Part shown: one piece after another, positions 39,913 through 51,625 of the stretch | Numbering within the stretch: the stretch's first letter is position 1 | How the letters are laid out: each line of letters opens with the position of its first letter | NCBI GenBank assembly: GCA_007026445.1 | Contig: VDMD01000043.1 | Span: forward strand, 62,001-126,000 | Direction: 5' to 3' | From: Schizophyllum amplum | Taxonomy: Eukaryota > Basidiomycota > Agaricomycetes > Agaricales > Schizophyllaceae | DNA: 64,000 nt | Made by a program: the position numbers and the translations under genes | The notes under the pieces: generated by a model | What the model saw: only the letters and a program-made list of their open reading frames with translations | What the model was told of the DNA's origin: nothing | The model's database searches: none

Positions 39913-41950
39913 TCACCACACTCGCGGCCTTGTTTTCCTATCCCACATCCAATCGCCGTCCCAGGAGTTACCTTCGGGGAGGCAAGGAACCACAGCCTCA
40001 ATGTGCTCCCGAATTATCTCCTTCCCCGATAGACCCCATTGTGTCTCTGGCACAACCCGCATTTCGAACGATCCAACGTGCTGACCCGCTGTGAGCCTGT
40101 GAACACTGGTTTCCCCCGCCTGTACGCCAGACACGTCGCCCGAGCTAGCCTCAATGCGGACCTGCACCTCCTGCAGGGGCGATCCGCACCGTAGCCGACG
40201 CTGCGCCATCTCCCAGACCTCGTCCGCGGGGCCTTTGGTATACCACTGGATCTTGCGCAGCTCGTGGCAGACTCCGAGCTTGGCAGCAGCGTAGTGCGGC
40301 TTGTACCCCTGCAATGCGTGGCATATGGTGGCAGTGCTGTGGCCTTCATCGACGATGTCGAGGGTATGTAGCTGCGGCCACTGGTGGAGAATATCGGGTA
40401 TCAGAGTCGAATCCGGCGGAAGTCGCGCCAGGACGATGAAAACAAAGTGCGCGTCCGAGGAAATCCAATCGGGAAGCCTCAGATTGTCGATGCTGTAGTG
40501 AAGGCTAATGAAGATGGTGCCCGAATGTACAGCCATGCAGCTATGGCGGCGACGTTCGTCTCGAGTTTCCTGGGCTGCGATCTCGATGACGACGCGACTG
40601 ATGTGTTGTAGTATGCGAAAGTCGGCTGGCGAGGGGAGGTATGATATCCGGGGGTCCGTATGGTTGTAGGTCCGGCAGGTTTTCATCCTGAGGTCGCAGT
40701 CGTCCGCCACATCAATAGAGGAGAGCAGCCGAACTATTCCTGCCTCTAACACCCAAACATCGTAGAGATACAGCTGTCGGAGATGGGGCAGTGACACCCT
40801 GCGATCCGCGCCGACGCTGGGGGACGAGACATGCCGGGTGGGATTCTCGGACGGGTCGAAGATCAGGAGATACTCCAGGCATGGGCTGCGGTCGAGCATA
40901 TCGAGAAGCCCTTCTCGCAGCACCGCGTGATCGGTGTAGTACAGTGCGAGGTGCGTGAGATGGGTGACAGAGCGTTGCACGCGCGGGGGCATGTAGTAGG
41001 CCACGGCCAGCTTGCGCAATCGGGGCGTCAGCTCGGCGAAAGGTGTGCCAGCATCGGGCCCGTCATCGACGTCCGAGTCGGCGATGATGTCGACGAGCGA
41101 CAGCACGTCCAGAGAGGGAAGGGGCTTGCAGAACAGCGCGTTCAATGCACCCGAGGTGATGTTGCAGATATGCAGATTCGCGATGCGATGACCGCGGTCG
41201 ACGACGAGCGTCTGCAGCGCGGGGTGGATTCGTGCGACCTGATCCTCGATAGGGGTGGGCGTGACGTAGAACACGTTGAGCAGCGCGTTCCCAGAACGCT
41301 GCAGAAAGTCCTCCCCCACGTCCCCAAGGCGTCTTTGCTTACAGAGGTCGACGACAGACCATAACGAAGCGCACCCCAGCGCGACGTCTCGCCAGTGTTT
41401 GCAGACGTGAGTGACAGTGAGCATCCGATGCAGCCACGCAGTGTTTATCGGCCAAGATGGGAAGAAGCCGGCGTTGTAAGGCTGAACGAGCCGGAAGATG
41501 ATCTCGAGTACTTCGTCGGGAAGCCTATTGATCGGTACGCGAAGATTCCCATAGTAATTTAGCGATTGCACTAGTCGTAAGGCCAATCGCTGGAAGTTTT
41601 CCTTCTGCAGAGCATCACCGTCAGTCAAACGCTCGACGGCAGTCGCGAAACACAGTCAGCAGACACACCTCGACATCGGAGACGTCGTTACTTGGCGCCG
41701 GCAAGCCAGAAGTCTTCAGGAGATCAAACGTGTGCTTGATGCGTATTAACAACAGCTTGATATTGCCTATCTGCAGAGGAACTCCGTCAGCCGGATGGTT
41801 GACACAGTGTATCAGCAGAAGGACACACACCTCGGCATCAGTGATGATACCTCCATTCCTTCCGAGTATATCCTCATAGTTTGCGGACACCGTCGCCAAA
41901 AGGGAGGAGCAAGATGATACATCGAGAGGGAGCATGTCATTCGATGCCAT
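39913..41950 (-). CDS. F-box-like/LRR protein E (family 2)
   Basis: Exons 41950-41831, 41770-41669 and 41604-39913 give 637 aa. Introns begin GTGTGT and end CTCTGCAG. Exon 1 encodes SSLLATVSANYEDILGRNG, and exon 2 is a basic/hydrophobic segment not found in B or G. Exon 3 holds the F-box-like motif at about 97-155 (INRLPDEVLEIIF, HVCKHWRDVAL, LWSVVDL), the LRR-like body and the family C-terminus DRKTRPRVW. It is the distal member of the tandem duplication: its 5' half is nearly identical to that of F, but its 3' half is divergent. The start lies 75-110 bp from the shared upstream element (ggatcacatg...gttgaagttc). Confidence 0.87.
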
Positions 41951-42094
41951 TAGTCGAACGTGGGACGAGCAACAAGCGGGCGGGCGGCACGCGCCGTGCC
42001 CGAGGGCGCGAGCTATCCCAGGATCACATGCTCCCGTAGTTGAAGTTCACCCCGCCACGATTCACCCAATCGACGAAGCAGAAAGAAGAAGAAC

Positions 42095-43090
42095 TAGGAT
42101 CGCACATAACTCGTCATGACAGATCGTAATTAGTGGCACAAAGGTTAGTATCCTACACACAGAAAACAAGATAGATTAGCGTTATATGTAGTGTTCGCCG
42201 CCAGGCCAGGTATAGCGAACAGCGAAGGGGTATGGAAGCGGTTGTATTGATGAAGCAATGCGAGATGGGAGCGTTCAGGTCTGGCAGTCGTAGAATGATC
42301 AAGTAAGTAAGTATGTCGAGCGAGCATGGCGTAGGCACAAGGAAGCTAGAAGATAATGACTAGATCAGATGAGGTAGGAATTTCATGGCCCGATGTATAC
42401 TGTGGACAGGGGGATGCGACGCCTAGTCGGATCGTCAGAAAGATACATTCAAGCAAACGTGGACATACACACCGGTATCCGTGGCCACCTGCGACCGAGC
42501 CCGCCTCAATCTCTCTCCCGCTTCTCCCCATCGAAGAACGTGACGAGCTGCGTGATAGGCACCTTGCCAATCGGGCGCGGCATCGCAACCTTGTTCGTGC
42601 CCTCGCGCTCCTGCCGCCGCAGAATCAACGAGATGCACAAAGCGACTCGTGCCACCGTCCGGCAAGCGGTCAGCAAAAGTGTTCGTACCTGCCAAACTTG
42701 GTCAGCGATCTCCTCAGAAAATTGGTGAAGGCAGAGCGAGCGCTTCGAGGACAGAGGGTAGGCACTTGAACGACGAGTGACGAAGTATCGTCCAAGACTA
42801 AAAAAGGAACTTCCACTCACCGGATTTTCTCCCGCGATCCGTCGACTGCGCCCGCGCCTTCAACCTCACTGGCGCCGCCTGCATCCCATTAAGCGACTGC
42901 GCGCGCACGCGATCGCCTGGTCACCGGTCAAGCCCCTCCCTCTCGGCTCGTCGCTGCTCAAGACCCCTTTCGCCGCCGACCAAACCGTACCCCTTCGAGT
43001 TCCAGTCGTCTCCCCGGCAAGGCCGTCCTCGTCCTCACAGGTGCCGCCGTCCTCACTCCCCTCCTTGCCTGAGCCGGAGAAGACCTCTAG
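42095..43090 (-). pseudogene. 3' fragment of gene H, unit 1
   Basis: Homologous to 55.18-56.28 kb: the end of H exon 4 (FSG...EG...AQSTDRG), the last intron with GTGAGT donor, the last exon and the 3' flank (gttatatgtagtgttcgccg). The last exon ends RRQEREGTNKVAMPRPIGKV...EKRERD. There is a frameshift just after SRFV (tttgtgcatctcgtt versus tttgtggatccgttc in unit 2). It has no 5' part, so it is not an independent gene. Confidence 0.8.
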
Positions 43091-43312
43091 CTTGCGAAGC
43101 GCTTGAGCAGCTCCCTCGCGACGCGCTTGGGCAGCTCTCTCGAGACGTACTGGAAGCCCCTCGCAACGCGCTCATGCACCTCTCTCGCGACGTGCTTCAT
43201 GTAGCTCCCTCACGACATGCCGAGAAAAGCTCCCTTGCGACGCGCCTAAGCAGCTCTCTCACGTCGCGCTGTGTGAGCTGTTGGTATTCATCGTTGAAGA
43301 TGGCCTGCAACT
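43091..43312 (-). repeat. Short exon-like segment and RELLKR(V/F)A repeats, unit 1
   Basis: After an acceptor CGCCAGTTGCAG the minus strand reads AIFNDEYQQLTQRDVRELL, then ~24-27-bp repeats containing gcgcgtcgcgagggagctgc. The same segment is in unit 2 (48.13-48.35 kb). Its source gene is not in this window. Confidence 0.65.
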
Positions 43313-43439
43313 GGCGGTTAGTGAAGCGTGAGAAAGGAGAAGACGAGTCAGAAGAGAGACAGGGCAAGGAAGGAGAAGCGTGAGGAAGGAGAAGAGCGGG
43401 AGAGAAGGGCAAAGGAGACGTACATGAGTGAAGGGAGGC

Positions 43440-43664
43440 GTCTGTGACGATCTCGGCTGTGTCTTTGGCTTCGGTCCGTCCGTCGAACCGTGCCGATAAT
43501 ATGCGTCGTCTGACTGACGCTCGACGCCGCCCGCGGTGCGCCTCGAGAGCCGCAGGACGAGCTCCCTGCGCCTCGAGCGCCGCCTGCAGCTGCACCCGCC
43601 GCGACGATCGAAAGGAGGGGGATAGGTGGTAGATGACGGACTCAAACACTGACTTCTTCGCCAT
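43440..43664 (-). pseudogene. First BRCT exon of the Rtt107 gene, duplicated fragment, unit 1
   Basis: Starts ATGGCGAAGAAG and encodes ESVIYHLSPSFRSSRR, matching the start of the BRCT protein at 35043. The frame is shifted after about residue 40 (ATHI becomes RRIL), and the exon ends at a new GTACGT donor. The remaining 11 exons are absent. It carries the parental promoter block. Confidence 0.85.
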
Positions 43665-43762
43665 GACTCAAGTTAGACAACGTGTGCTCCTCGTCAAACA
43701 ACGTGTGCTCCTCGTCGAACAACGTGTGCTTCTCGTCGTCCTCCGCCGTGATCGCTGGTGGC

Positions 43763-43791
43763 AAGACGCGTGTGTGACGTGACGTAGCGCG
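43763..43791 (-). promoter_or_regulatory. Copy of the ACGCGT/TGACGT promoter block, unit 1
   Basis: Identical over 29 bp to 35181-35209, about 100 bp upstream of the BRCT fragment ATG. Confidence 0.55.
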
Positions 43792-43804
43792 AATGTTGTT
43801 CCCA

Positions 43805-44740
43805 CGCCGGATTCCGTGGTCGGACCGCCATCCACCTCGACTCGGACCTCTCCACCTCGACTCGAACCTCTCCAACCCTCTCGCAACTCTCCAATCTTCT
43901 CGCAACTCTCCAACCCTCTCGCAACTCAACTACTCTCGAGCGTCATTCAAAACACCTCCTCTCGCGCAAAGTTCTCTCGCCATCCACCTCGTCACATCGG
44001 TCCTCTCCGCCATTCGCCTCACGCCGACTCCTCGCGCGTACTCGACTCCTCTCGCTTACTCGACTCCTCTCGCTTACTCGACTCCCCTCGCTTACTCGAC
44101 TCCCCTTGCTTACTCGACAGTGACTGCACTCACTTTATTGTAAGTCGCTCACTTACTGTATCCAATCCAACTCCTCGCTCATTCTATTCACCTCGACTCT
44201 GACCTCTCGGTCATTCAATCGGACTACTCCCGCCTTCAGCCAATCTGGACTTCTCTCGCCATCCAACCAAGCTGCAGCGTCTCGAGCGCCATCCAACCTG
44301 CCTCCCCCTCCAAGCGTCATCCAATACGGCTCCATCCACCACACAATCCGCCTCGTCTCATCATCCAATTCCGACTCGGACATCTGGAGCGTCGTCCAAT
44401 CCGATTCCTCCGAGTCGTCTCTCGCCACGCAGCTCAATTTCTCTCGTCATCCAACTCGACTCCTGGGCCTCGATCAGCCTCTCGCCATTTACCTCGCCAC
44501 GTCTCGCCATCCAATTCCGACTCGGACCTCTCAAGCGCCATGCAACCCGACTCGTCTCGTCATTCACCTCGACCCCTCGGCCTCGCCCTCCAATCCGACC
44601 CCTGGGTCTCGCCACTCAACCCGACTCGTCTCGCCGTCCACCTCGCCTCGTCTCGCAATTCAACTCGACTAGCCTCACCATCCAACTCGACTCGTCCCCT
44701 CCCATCCAATCCACCTCGACTCGGACCTCCCGCCCCTTCG
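43805..44740. repeat. Degenerate ctcgactc minisatellite field, unit 1
   Basis: Irregular units such as cgccatccaactcgactcct and ctcgcttactcgactcctct. The same field type occurs upstream of the BRCT gene (35.3 kb) and in unit 2 (48.83-49.44 kb, shorter by about 300 bp). Confidence 0.88.
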
Positions 44741-44976
44741 CCGAGGACCTCGCCCGCGCCGCCTAGCGCCCTCCTCCTTTTCTTCTTCTTTGTGCTATAG
44801 CACAAGCCGAGGCCCGGGGCCGACGGAACCAATATTGAATCTCACCCTCGAGAATGTACGCGATCTTGTCCTTTGTCCTTCTAGTCACGGTTCGACTTTG
44901 TCGGACATGCGAGTACACCCAGATCACGACATGCAAACGACATGCAGACCATCGTCCGAGTATAACATAGTAAGGA

Positions 44977-47020
44977 TTACCAGACGCGCGGCCTCGTTTT
45001 CCTATCCCACATCCACTCGCCGTCCCACTCGCTACCTTCGGGAAGGCAAGGCGTTACAGCCTCCGTGTGCATTCGAATTATTTCCTTCGTCGATAGACCC
45101 CATTCTGTATCCAGCAGAATCCTCGTCTCGAATGATCCAACACGCTCACCCGCGGTGAGCCTGTGGACACTGGTTCCCCCCACCTGTCCGCCAGACACGT
45201 CGTCTGAAATAGCCTCCATGCGGACCTGCACCTGCTGAAGGGGCGATCCGCAACGTAGCCGACGCTGCGCCATCTCCCAGATCTCGTCCGCGGGGCCTTT
45301 GGTATACCACTTGATCTTGCGCAGCTCGTGGCAGACTCCGAGCCTCGCGGCAGCGTCGTGCGGCTTGAAGTTGTACTCTTGCAGTGCGTGGCATATCGTG
45401 GTAGTATTTTGACCTTCATCCACGATGTCGAGGGTACGTAGCTGGGGCCTTTGGTGGAGAATATAGGCTATCAGAGTTGACCTCGATTTAAGTCGCGCCA
45501 GAACGATGAAAACAAAGTGCGCATCCGAGACAATCCAACTGGGAAGCTTCAGATTGTCGAGGCCGTAGTCAAGGGTGACAAAGAGAGTGCCAGAGCGTAC
45601 AGCCATGCAACTATGACGACGACGTTCGTCCTCCGTACCCTGGGCGGATATTTCCACAATGACGCGATCAATGCGTTGCAGTAAGTGGAAGTCGGCTGGC
45701 GAGGGGAGATAGGATATGCGGGGGTCTGTATAACTGTAGCTCTGGCTGGATTTTACCCTGAAGTCGCAGTCGCCTGGCACATCGATAGACGAGAGGAGGC
45801 GAAATATCCCTGCCTCATACATCCAAACGTCGTGGAGATATAGCCGGCGGAGATGGGGAAGTATTACTCTGCGATCCGCGCCGACGCTGGCGAGTGGAAC
45901 ATGCGCGGTGGCATTTTCGGACGGCTCGACGATCAGGAGATACTCCAGGCATGGGCTGCGGTCGAGCATACCCAGAAGCCCGTCTCGCAACACCGCGTGA
46001 TCTATGTAGTACAGTGCGAGGTGCGTGAGATGGGTGACGGAGCGTTGCACGCGCGGGGGCATGTAGTAGGCCACGGCCAGCTTGCGCAATCGGGGCGTCA
46101 GCTCGGCGAAAGGTGTGCCAGCATCGGGTCCGTCATCGACATCCGAGTCGGCGATGATGTCGACGAGCGACAGCACGTCCAGAGAGGGAAGGGGCTTGCA
46201 GAACAGCGCGTTCAATGCACCCGAGGTGATGTTGCAGATATGCAGACTCGCGATGCGATGACCGCGGTCGACGACGAGCGTCTGCAGCGCGGGGTGGATT
46301 CGTGCGACCTGATCCTCGATAGGGGTGGGCGTGACGTAGAACACGTTGAGCAGCGCATTCCCAGAACGCTGCAGGAAGTCCTTCCCCACATCCCCAAGAC
46401 GTCTTTCCTTACAGAGGTCGACGACAGACCATAACGAAGCGGACCCCAGTGCGACGTCTCGCCAGTGTTTGCAGACGTGAGTGACAGTGAGCATCCGATG
46501 CAGCCATGCAGTGTTTATTGGCCAAGATGGGAAGAAGCCGGCGTTGTAAGGCTGAACGAGCCGGAAGATGATCTCGAGTACTTCGTCGGGAAGCCTATTG
46601 ATCGGTACGCGAAGATTCCCATAGTAATTTAGCGATTGCACTAGTCGTAAGGCCAATCGCTGGAAGTTTTCCTTCTGCAGAGGATCACCGTCAATCAAAC
46701 GCTCGACGGCAGTTGCGAAACACAGTCAGCAGACACACCTCGACATCGGAGACGTCGTTACTTGGCGCCGGCAAGCCGGAAGTCTTCAGGAGATCAAACG
46801 TGTGCTTGATGCGTATTAACAACAGCTTGATATTGCCTATCTGCAGAGGAACTCCGTCAGCCGGATGGTTGACACAGTGTATCAGCAGAAGGACACACAC
46901 CTCGGCATCGGTGATGATACCTCCATTCCTTCCGAGTATATCCTCGTAGTTCGCGGACACCGTCGCCAAAAGGGAGGAGCAAGATGTTACATCGAGAGGG
47001 AGCATGTCATTCGATGCCAT
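44977..47020 (-). CDS. F-box-like/LRR protein F (family 2, chimera of E and G types)
   Basis: Exons 47020-46901, 46840-46739 and 46674-44977 give 639 aa. Exon structure and 5' half are as in E (same first 230 or so residues of exon 3 with few changes). From about 45.96 kb downward (LLIVEPSENATAHVP, then VWMYEAGIFRLLSSIDVPG) it follows G almost exactly. The F-box-like motif INRLPDEVLEIIF, HVCKHWRDVAL, LWSVVDL is intact, and the C-terminus ends DRKTRPRVW. No disabling change was seen. Likely ubiquitin ligase adaptor; the hybrid could combine the Skp1-binding half of one paralog with the substrate half of another. Confidence 0.87.
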
Positions 47021-47164
47021 TAGTCGAACGTGGGACGAGCAACAAGCGGGCGGGCGGCACGCGCCGTGCCCGAGGGCGCGAGCTATCCCAGGATCACATG
47101 CTCCCGTAGTTGAAGTTCACCCCGCCACGATTCCCTCAATCGACGAAGCAGAAAGAAGAAGAAC

Positions 47165-48135
47165 TAGGATCGCACGTAACTCGTCATGACAGATCGTAAA
47201 TAGTGGCACAAAGGTTAGTATCCTACACACAGAAAACAAGATAAATTAGCGTTATATGTAGTGTTCGCCGCCAGGCCAGGTATAGCGAACAGCGAAGGGG
47301 TATGGAAGCGGTTGTATTGATGAAGCAATGCGAGATGGGAGCGTTCAGGTCTGGCAGTCGTAGAATGATTTAGTAAGTAAGTATGTCGAGCGAGCATGGC
47401 GTAGGCACAAGGAAGCTAGAAGATAATGACTAGATCAGATGAGGTAGGAATTTCATGGCCCGATGTATACTGTGGACAGGGGAATGCGACGCCTAGTCGG
47501 ATCGTCAGAAAAGATACATTCAAGCAAACATGGACATACACACCGGTATCCGTGGCCACCTGCGACCGAGCCCGCCTCAATCTCTCTCCCGCTTCTCCTC
47601 ATCGAAGAACGCGACGAGCTGCGTGATAGGCACCTTGCCAATCGGGCGCGGCATCGCAACCTTGTTCGTGCCCTCGCGCTCCTGCCGCCGCAGGATGAAC
47701 GGATCCACAAAGCGACTCGTGCCACCCGGCAAGCGGTCATCAGAAGTGTTCGTACCTGCCAAACTTGGTCAGCGATCTCCTCAGAAAATTGGTGAAGGCA
47801 GAGCGAGCGCTTCGAGGACAGAGGGTAGGCACTTGAACGACGAGTGACGAAGTATCGTCCAAGACTAAAAAAGGAACTTCCACTCACCGGATCTTCTCCC
47901 GCGCTCCGTCGACTGCGCCCGCGCCTTCAACCTCACCGGCGGCCTGCATCCCATTAAGCGACTGCGCGCGCACGCGCTCGCCTGGGCACCGGTCAAGCCC
48001 CTCCCTCTCGGCTCGTCGCCTTTCGCCGCCGACCACACCGTACCCCTTCGACTTCCAGTCGTCTCCCTGCTAAATCCGTCCTCGTCCTCACAGGTGCCGC
48101 CATCCTCACTCCCCTCCTCGCCTGAGCCGGAGAAG
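47165..48135 (-). pseudogene. 3' fragment of gene H, unit 2
   Basis: Same content as the unit 1 copy. The last exon is still open here (DDRLPGGTSRFVDPFILRRQ to EEKRERD). It lacks the 5' four fifths of H. Confidence 0.8.
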
Positions 48136-48477
48136 ACCTCTCTTGCGAAGCGCTTGAGCAGCTCCCTCGCGACGCGCTTGGGCAGCTCTCTCGAGACGTA
48201 CTGGAAAGCTCCCTCGCAACGCGCTCATGCACCTCTCTCGCGACGTGCTTCATGTAGCTCCCTCACGACATGCCGAGAAAAGCTCCCTTGCGACGCGCCT
48301 AAGCAGCTCTCTCACGTCGCGCTGTGCGAGCTGTTGGTATTCATCGTTGAAGATGGCCTGCAACTGGCGGTTAGTTATGCGCGAGGAACGAGAAGTTGGT
48401 TCGGAAAAAAGACAGGGCAAAGAAGGAGAAGCGTGAGGAAGGAGAAGAGCGGGAGACGTACATGGGCGAAGGGAGGC

Positions 48478-48696
48478 GTCTGTGACGACCTCGGCTGTGT
48501 CTTTGGATTGTCGAGCCGTGTCAATAATATGCGTCGCCTGGCTGACGCTCGACGCCGACCGCGCTCCGTGCGCCTCCAGCGCCGCAGGGAGAGCTCCGTG
48601 CGCCTCGAGCGCCGCCTACAGCTGCACCCGCCGCGACGATCGAAAGGAGGGGGATATGTGGTAGATGACGGACTCAAACACAGGCTTCTTCGCCAT
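48478..48696 (-). pseudogene. First BRCT exon of the Rtt107 gene, duplicated fragment, unit 2
   Basis: Starts ATGGCGAAGAAGCC and keeps the parental frame longer than unit 1 (SSVSQATHI). It has an in-frame TAG at about codon 27 (GTGCAGCTGTAG) and a tandem AALEAHGA duplication. The two copies are therefore broken by different mutations. Confidence 0.85.
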
Positions 48697-48773
48697 GACT
48701 CAAGTCAGACAACGTGTGCTCCTCGTCGAACAACGTGTGCTTCTCGTCGTCCTGCGCCGTGATCGCTGGTGGC

Positions 48774-48802
48774 AAGACGCGTGTGTGACGTGACGTAGCG
48801 CG
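48774..48802 (-). promoter_or_regulatory. Copy of the ACGCGT/TGACGT promoter block, unit 2
   Basis: 29-bp block identical to 35181-35209 and 43763-43791. Confidence 0.55.
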
Positions 48803-48829
48803 AATGTTGTTCCCACGCCGGATTCCGCG

Positions 48830-49440
48830 GTCGGACCGCCATCCTCGACTCGGGCCTCTCCACCTCGACTCGGACCTCTCCAACCCTCTTGCAACTCTCC
48901 AACCCTCTCGCAACTCAACTACTCTAGTCGAGTGTCATTCAAAACACCTTCTCTCGCGCCAAATTCCTCGAATCGGTCCTCTCCAACGTTGGACTCCGCC
49001 ATTCGCCTCACGCCGACTCCTCTCGCTTACTCGACTCCCCTCGATTACTCGACTGCTCTCACTTTAATGTAAGTCGCTTACTTACTCTATCCAATCCAAG
49101 ACTCCAACTCCTCTCGCTCATTCTATTCACCTCGACTCTGACCTCTCGGTCATTCAATCGGACTACTCCCGCCTTCAGCCAATCTGGAGTTCCCTCGCCA
49201 TCCAACCAAGCTGCAGCGTCTTCGAGCGTCATTCAACCCGACTCGTCTCGTCATCCATCTCGACCCCTCGGCCTCGCCATCCAATCCGACCCCTAGGTCT
49301 CGCCACTCAACCCGACTTGTCTCGCCGTCCACCTCGCCTCGTTTTGCAGTTCAACTCGACTAGCCTCGCCATCCAACTCGACTCGTCCCCTCCCATCCAA
49401 TCCACCTCGACTCGGACCTCCCGCCCCTTCGCCGAGGACC
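48830..49440. repeat. ctcgactc minisatellite field, unit 2
   Basis: Shorter allele of the unit 1 field, with the same unit types and order but several units missing. It ends at the Ala/Gly-rich gccgaggacctcgcccgcgc block common to both. Confidence 0.88.
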
Positions 49441-49671
49441 TCGCCCGCGCCGCCTAGCGCCCTCCTCCTTTTTTTTCTTCTTTGTGCTATAGCACAAGTC
49501 GAGGCCCGGAGCCGACGGAACCAATATTGAATCTCACCCTCGAGAATGTACGCGATCTTGTCCATTGTCCTTCTAGTCACGGCTCGACTTTGTCGGACAT
49601 GCGAGTACACCCAGATCACGATATGCAAACGACATGCAGACCATCGTCCGAGTATAACATAGTAAGGATTA

Positions 49672-51510
49672 TCAGACGCGCGGTCTCGTTTTCCTATCCC
49701 ACATCCACTCGCCGTCCCACTCGCTACCTTCGGGAAGGCAAGGCGTTACAGCCTCCGTGTGCATCCGAATTATTTCCTTCGCCGATAGACCCCATTCTGT
49801 CTCTGGCACAACCCGCGTCTCGAATGATCCAACACGCTCACCCGCCGTGAGCCTGTGGACACTGGTCTCCCCTACCTGTACGCCAGACACGTCGTCTGAG
49901 ATAGCCTCCATGCGGACCTGCACCTCTTGCAGGGGTGATCCGCAACGTAGCCGACGCTGCGCCATCTCCCAGATCTCGTCCGCGGGGCCTTTGGTATACC
50001 ACTTGATCTCGCGCAGCTCGTGGCAGACTCCGAGCCTCGCGGCAGCGTCGTGCGGCTTGAAGTTGTACTCTTGCAGTGCGTGGCATATCGTGGTAGTATT
50101 TTGACCTTCATCCACGATGTCGAGGGTACGTAGCTGGGGCCTTTGGTGGAGAATATAGGCTATCAGAGTTGACCTCGACCTAAGTCGCGCCAGAACAATG
50201 AAAACAAAGTGCGCATCCGAGACAATCCAACTGGGAAGCTTCAGATTGTCGAGGCTGTAGTCAAGGGTGACAAAGAGAGTGCCAGAGCGTACAGCCATGC
50301 AACTATGACGACGACGTTCGTCCTCAGTACCCTGGGCGGATATTTCCACAATGACGCGATCAATGCGTTGCAGTAAGTGGAAGTCGGCTGGCGAGGGGAG
50401 ATAGGATATGCGGGGGTCTGTATAGCTGTAGCTCTGGCTGGATTTAACCCTGAAGTCGCAGTCGCCTGGCACATCGATAGACGAGAGGAGGCGAAATATC
50501 CCTGCCTCATACATCCAAACGTCGTGGAGATATAGCCGGCGGAGATGGGGAAGTATTATTCTGCGATCCGCGCCGACGCTGGCGGATGGAACATGCGCGG
50601 TGGCATTTTCGGACGGCTCGACGATCAGGAGATACTCCAGGCATGGGCTGCGGTTGAGCATATCGAGAAGCCCTTCTCGCAGCACCGCGTGATCCATGTA
50701 GTACAGTGCGAGGTGCGTGAGATGGGCCACTGAGCGTTGCACGCACAGGGGCATGTGGTACGCAACGGCCAGCTTGCGCAACCGTGGCGTCAGCTCGGCG
50801 AAAGACGCCACAGTACCAGTCCCATCCAAGTCATCGACATCGTCGACGTTGCAGAGCGACAGTACGTGCAGAGAGGGAAGGGGCTTGCAGAGCAACGCGT
50901 TCAATGCGCCCGAGGTGATGTTGCAGATATGCAGACTCGCGATGCGATGGCCGTGGTCGACGACGAGCGTCCCCAGCGCGGGATGGACCCGTGCGACCTG
51001 ATCTTTAATAAGGATGGGCGTGAGGTAGAATACATTGAGGAGCGTGTTCCCAGAACGCCGAAGGAGGCCCTCCCCTACGTCGCCTAGACGTCTCCTGCCG
51101 CAGAGATTGACGACAGACCACAACGAAGCGGACTCCAGCGCGACGTCTCGCCAGCGCTTGCAGACGTGAATGGCAGCGATCGACCGATGCGACCACTCCG
51201 TGCTTATTGGCCACGACGGGACGAACCCTGCGTTGTAAGGCTGAGCCAGCTGGAAGATGATCTCGAGGACTTCATCGGGAAGTCTGTTGATTGGCGCGGA
51301 GAGATTCCTGGCGTATCTGGCCGCCTCATTTAGCTGTAGAGACAATCGCTCGATGTTGCATATCTATAGAGGAGCATCGTTAGCTGGAAGGCTGGCAGCG
51401 GAGAGAAGACGGACCTCGTCATAAGCGATATTCCCACCTTTTTGGAGCAGCTCCTCGTACACGGCGGATAACATCGCCGAAAGGGAGGAGCCAGATAATT
51501 TTGGGAGCAT
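49672..51510 (-). CDS. F-box-like/LRR protein G (family 2)
   Basis: Exons 51510-51415 and 51363-49672 (donor GTCCGT, acceptor TCTATAG) give 595 aa. Exon 1 encodes LPKLSGSSLSAMLSAVYEEL. There is no counterpart of exon 2 of E/F, so the layout matches gene B. The F-box-like motif is at about 50-110 (INRLPDEVLEIIF, HVCKRWRDVAL, LWSVVNL). The 3' half is nearly identical to F. The final Trp codon is TGA instead of TGG, so it ends RKTRPRV. It is the proximal member of the tandem duplication. Confidence 0.87.
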
Positions 51511-51579
51511 GATGGTCGATGTTACAGAACGCGCGACGAGGCAGCGGCGCGCAACGTGCCCGAGGGCGTGAGGCTGGCG

Positions 51580-51625
51580 TGAGGTATCCCAGGATCACAT
51601 GCTTCTGTAGTTGAAGTTCACCCAA
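51580..51625. promoter_or_regulatory. F-box family upstream element (copy at gene G)
   Basis: ggatcacatgcttctgtagt followed by tgaagttcacc. The same block is at about 42025 (E) and 47095 (F) with ctcccg in place of cttctg. Confidence 0.45.

Larger units (their letters stand above)
40950..50700. repeat. Tandem duplication (~5 kb units) with breakpoints inside F-box genes
   Basis: About 40.95-45.96 kb and 45.96-50.66 kb are near-identical; F-box exon 1 and 3'-flank landmarks are offset by 5070 bp. The second unit is shorter because its minisatellite is contracted. Each unit consists of the 5' half of a family-2 F-box gene, a gene-H 3' fragment, a BRCT-gene 5' fragment, a minisatellite and the 3' half of the next F-box gene. 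Limits are approximate, set where the F sequence switches from E-like to G-like. Confidence 0.85.

Noticed and set aside
44540..44832. Small frames within the ctcgactc minisatellite fields
   Set aside because: Repeat-derived open frames on both strands, with no conserved protein between the three homologous fields.
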